Below are positions 62,233 through 64,000 of a stretch of 64,000 nucleotides of DNA, piece after piece. The stretch covers positions 192,934 through 256,933 of the forward strand of contig NW_017962928.1 in the NCBI RefSeq assembly GCF_001661345.1, read 5' to 3'. Numbering within the stretch: position 1 is the first letter of the stretch; every line of letters starts with the position of its first letter. The notes below the pieces were generated by a model. It had not been told where the DNA came from. It made no database searches and saw nothing but the letters and a program-made list of their open reading frames with translations. Both the position numbers and the translations under genes were made by a program. The DNA is from Ascoidea rubescens DSM 1968 (lineage: Eukaryota > Ascomycota > Saccharomycetes > Ascoideales > Ascoideaceae).

Positions 62233-64000
62233 ATGGAAAGTTCCAATTTTACAGACAGAGTTTTAACAATAATTGAAAATGCTCAAACTATTGCTCAAGA
62301 TCAATCTCATACCCAACTCTTGCCTTTGCATGTTCTAGCTGCAATGACTGAGCCCGAAAAGGATGGTTCACCATCCTATTTGAAAACTATAATCGAAAAA
62401 TCAAGATTTGATTGGCAAGTCTTTTTAAGAACTGTTAACAAAAATTTGGTTCGTTTACCTTCTCAATCTCCTCCTCCTGATAAAATAACTCCCTCTTACT
62501 CCACTGCCCAAGTATTGCAAAAAGCCGAAAAATATAAAAAATCTCAAAAGGACTCTTATATCGGTCAAGATCATATACTTTTAGCTTTACTAGATGATTC
62601 ACAAATCGCTCAAATATTTAAAGAGTCAAACATATCAAATTTGGAAACAATTAGAAACGCACTACTAGATTTAAGAGGCAATAAAAAAATTGATTCAAAA
62701 GTCGCTGATACAACTCAACAATACGAATTTCTCTCTAAATACGCTATAAATTTAACTGAACAAGCAAGACAAGGGAAACTAGACCCTGTTATTGGTAGAG
62801 AAGAAGAAATCAGAAGAACAATTAGAGTCCTTTCAAGAAGAACTAAGAGTAATCCTTGCTTAATAGGTGACCCCGGTGTTGGTAAGACCTCAATTGTTGA
62901 AGGTGTTGCCTTAAGAATTATTGACTCAGATGTCCCCACCGTTTTGCAAAATTGTAAATTATATTCGTTAGATGTAACTGCTTTAAGAGCTGGTGCTAAA
63001 TTTCAAGGTGAATTTGAAGAAAGAGTTAAAGGTGTTCTTAAAGACATCGAAGATTCAAAGGAAATGATCATCTTATTCATTGATGAAATTCACATGATTA
63101 TGGGTGATAACAACTCAGCCGCTAACTTGTTAAAACCAATGTTAGCTAGAGGCTCTTTGCACTGTATTGGTGCAACAACAATCACAGAGTATAGAAAATA
63201 TGTTGAAAAAGATGGTGCCTTTGAAAGAAGATTTCAAAAGATCGATGTTAAAGAACCAAATGTTAGAGAAGCGACTGCCATCTTAAGAGGTTTGGCCCCA
63301 AAATATGAAATCCACCATGGTGTTAGAATCTTGGATTCTGCTTTAGTAACTGCCGCTGTTCTTGCTAAAAGATACCTAACTTATAGAAAATTGCCTGATT
63401 CTGCTGTTGATTTAATCGATGAAAGTGCTGCAACTGTCGCTGTAGCAAGAGATTCGAAACCCGAAGAATTAGATATGAAAGAAAGACAACTACAACTAAT
63501 TCAAGTTGAAATCAAAGCACTTCAAAGAGATATCGGAACAGATGCTTCTACCAAAGAAAGATTGGAACAAGCAAAACAAAAAGAAGCCTCTCTAGAAGAT
63601 GAATTAAGACCGCTTCGAGAAAGATTTAACCAAGAAAAAGCAGGCCACGAGCAATTAACTTCTGCTAAAAGAAAATTGGATGAACTAGAAATTAAAGCAT
63701 CAGATGCTGAAAGAAGACATGATACCACTACCGCTGCCGATTTAAGATATTTTGCAATTCCTGATGTTAAAAATCTTATTGCAAAATTGGAAGAAAAAGT
63801 CGCAGAAGAAGAAAAGGATTTGGGTGCAACAGCAATGATTCAAAACGTTGTTGGCTCAGAGCAAGTTGCTGAAACCGCAGCAAGATTGACTGGTATCCCA
63901 GTTTCGAAATTGACTCAAACTGAAAATCTAAAATTAATTAATATGGAAAAGGAATTATCTGCACATGTTGTTGGTCAAAGTCAAGCTGTTAAAGCTGTTG
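62233..64000 (+). CDS. HSP104: Hsp104 disaggregase, N-terminal part (runs off window)
   Basis: The first 589 codons of the ClpB/Hsp104 AAA+ disaggregase; the frame is open to the window edge. The N-domain (two ClpN repeats, residues 1-150) starts [22 protein letters not shown]1 has Walker A GDPGVGKT with Lys218, the same number as in yeast Hsp104, Walker B LFIDEIH and the pore-loop-containing [13 protein letters not shown]. The regulatory coiled-coil middle domain spans about 410-535. The sequence then enters the NBD1-NBD2 boundary ([15 protein letters not shown], and [12 protein letters not shown] of NBD2). Heat induction is expected from the adjacent HSE. No in-frame CTG occurs in this stretch. 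Confidence 0.97.
   Translation, partial: MESSNFTDRVLTIIENAQTIAQDQSHTQLLPLHVLAAMTEPEKDGSPSYLKTIIEKSRFDWQVFLRTVNKNLVRLPSQSPPPDKITPSYSTAQVLQKAEKYKKSQKDSYIGQDHILLALLDDSQIAQIFKESNISNLETIRNALLDLRGNKKIDSKVADTTQQYEFLSKYAINLTEQARQGKLDPVIGREEEIRRTIRVLSRRTKSNPCLIGDPGVGKTSIVEGVALRIIDSDVPTVLQNCKLYSLDVTALRAGAKFQGEFEERVKGVLKDIEDSKEMIILFIDEIHMIMGDNNSAANLLKPMLARGSLHCIGATTITEYRKYVEKDGAFERRFQKIDVKEPNVREATAILRGLAPKYEIHHGVRILDSALVTAAVLAKRYLTYRKLPDSAVDLIDESAATVAVARDSKPEELDMKERQLQLIQVEIKALQRDIGTDASTKERLEQAKQKEASLEDELRPLRERFNQEKAGHEQLTSAKRKLDELEIKASDAERRHDTTTAADLRYFAIPDVKNLIAKLEEKVAEEEKDLGATAMIQNVVGSEQVAETAARLTGIPVSKLTQTENLKLINMEKELSAHVVGQSQAVKAV

Noticed and set aside
1-64000. Retrotransposons, LTRs, DNA transposons or viral relics
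   Set aside because: No reverse transcriptase, integrase, transposase or capsid-like frame and no paired terminal repeats were seen.

Overview
The window is 64 kb of AT-rich nuclear DNA from a budding yeast (Saccharomycotina). The evidence is the gene set (HSP104, MIG1, PUT3, HAP3, VAM3, PIN2-like, YCF1), short 5'-proximal introns with GTAAGT/GTATGT donors and TACTAAC-type branch sites, and an intron-bearing tRNA-Tyr. Proteins carry many Asn, Asp-Asn, Glu-Asn and Ser tracts. In-frame CTG is almost absent: I find one in YCF1 and none in the visible part of HSP104. The CTGs I located elsewhere lie in variable stretches. A lineage in which CUG no longer means Leu is therefore plausible, but this is not proven here.

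Layout, left to right: GAD1(+), an orphan Asn-rich protein(-), RRP1(+), NMA111(-), an FSH serine hydrolase(-), SSS1(-), mitochondrial bL35m(-), a PIN2-like membrane protein(-), VAM3(+), a decayed coding fragment just behind MSH1, MSH1(-), spliced ERV1(+), RFT1(-), HAP3(+), PIM1(+), a secreted expansin-like protein(-), a 2-kb gene-free stretch, a second orphan Asn-rich protein(-), NCL1(+), spliced LSM2(-), an eEF1B-gamma-like GST(+), tRNA-Tyr(-), CCL1(+), spliced ATP7(-), PUT3(+), HCS1(-), MIG1(-), YCF1(+), and HSP104(+), which runs off the right edge.

Several neighbour pairs match S. cerevisiae gene order as I recall it: RFT1-HAP3-PIM1-NCL1-LSM2 (YBL020-YBL026), ATP7-PUT3-HCS1 (YKL015-YKL017), PIN2-VAM3 (YOR104/106), NMA111-bL35m (YNL123/122) and RRP1-SSS1 (YDR087/086). 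This supports the identifications and suggests an ancestral arrangement reshuffled by small inversions.

Functional themes: mitochondrial maintenance and respiration (MSH1, PIM1, ERV1, ATP7, bL35m, and HAP3 as respiratory regulator), secretory and vacuolar function (SSS1, RFT1, VAM3, YCF1), RNA and DNA metabolism (RRP1, NCL1, LSM2, HCS1, CCL1), nutrient regulation (PUT3, MIG1, GAD1) and stress (HSP104 with a five-unit heat shock element). I saw no mobile element, viral relic or CRISPR array. No wholly new system is evident. The best leads are the CTG avoidance, a PB1-like gene relic behind MSH1, a possible mitochondrial leader on NMA111, and the two orphan proteins.
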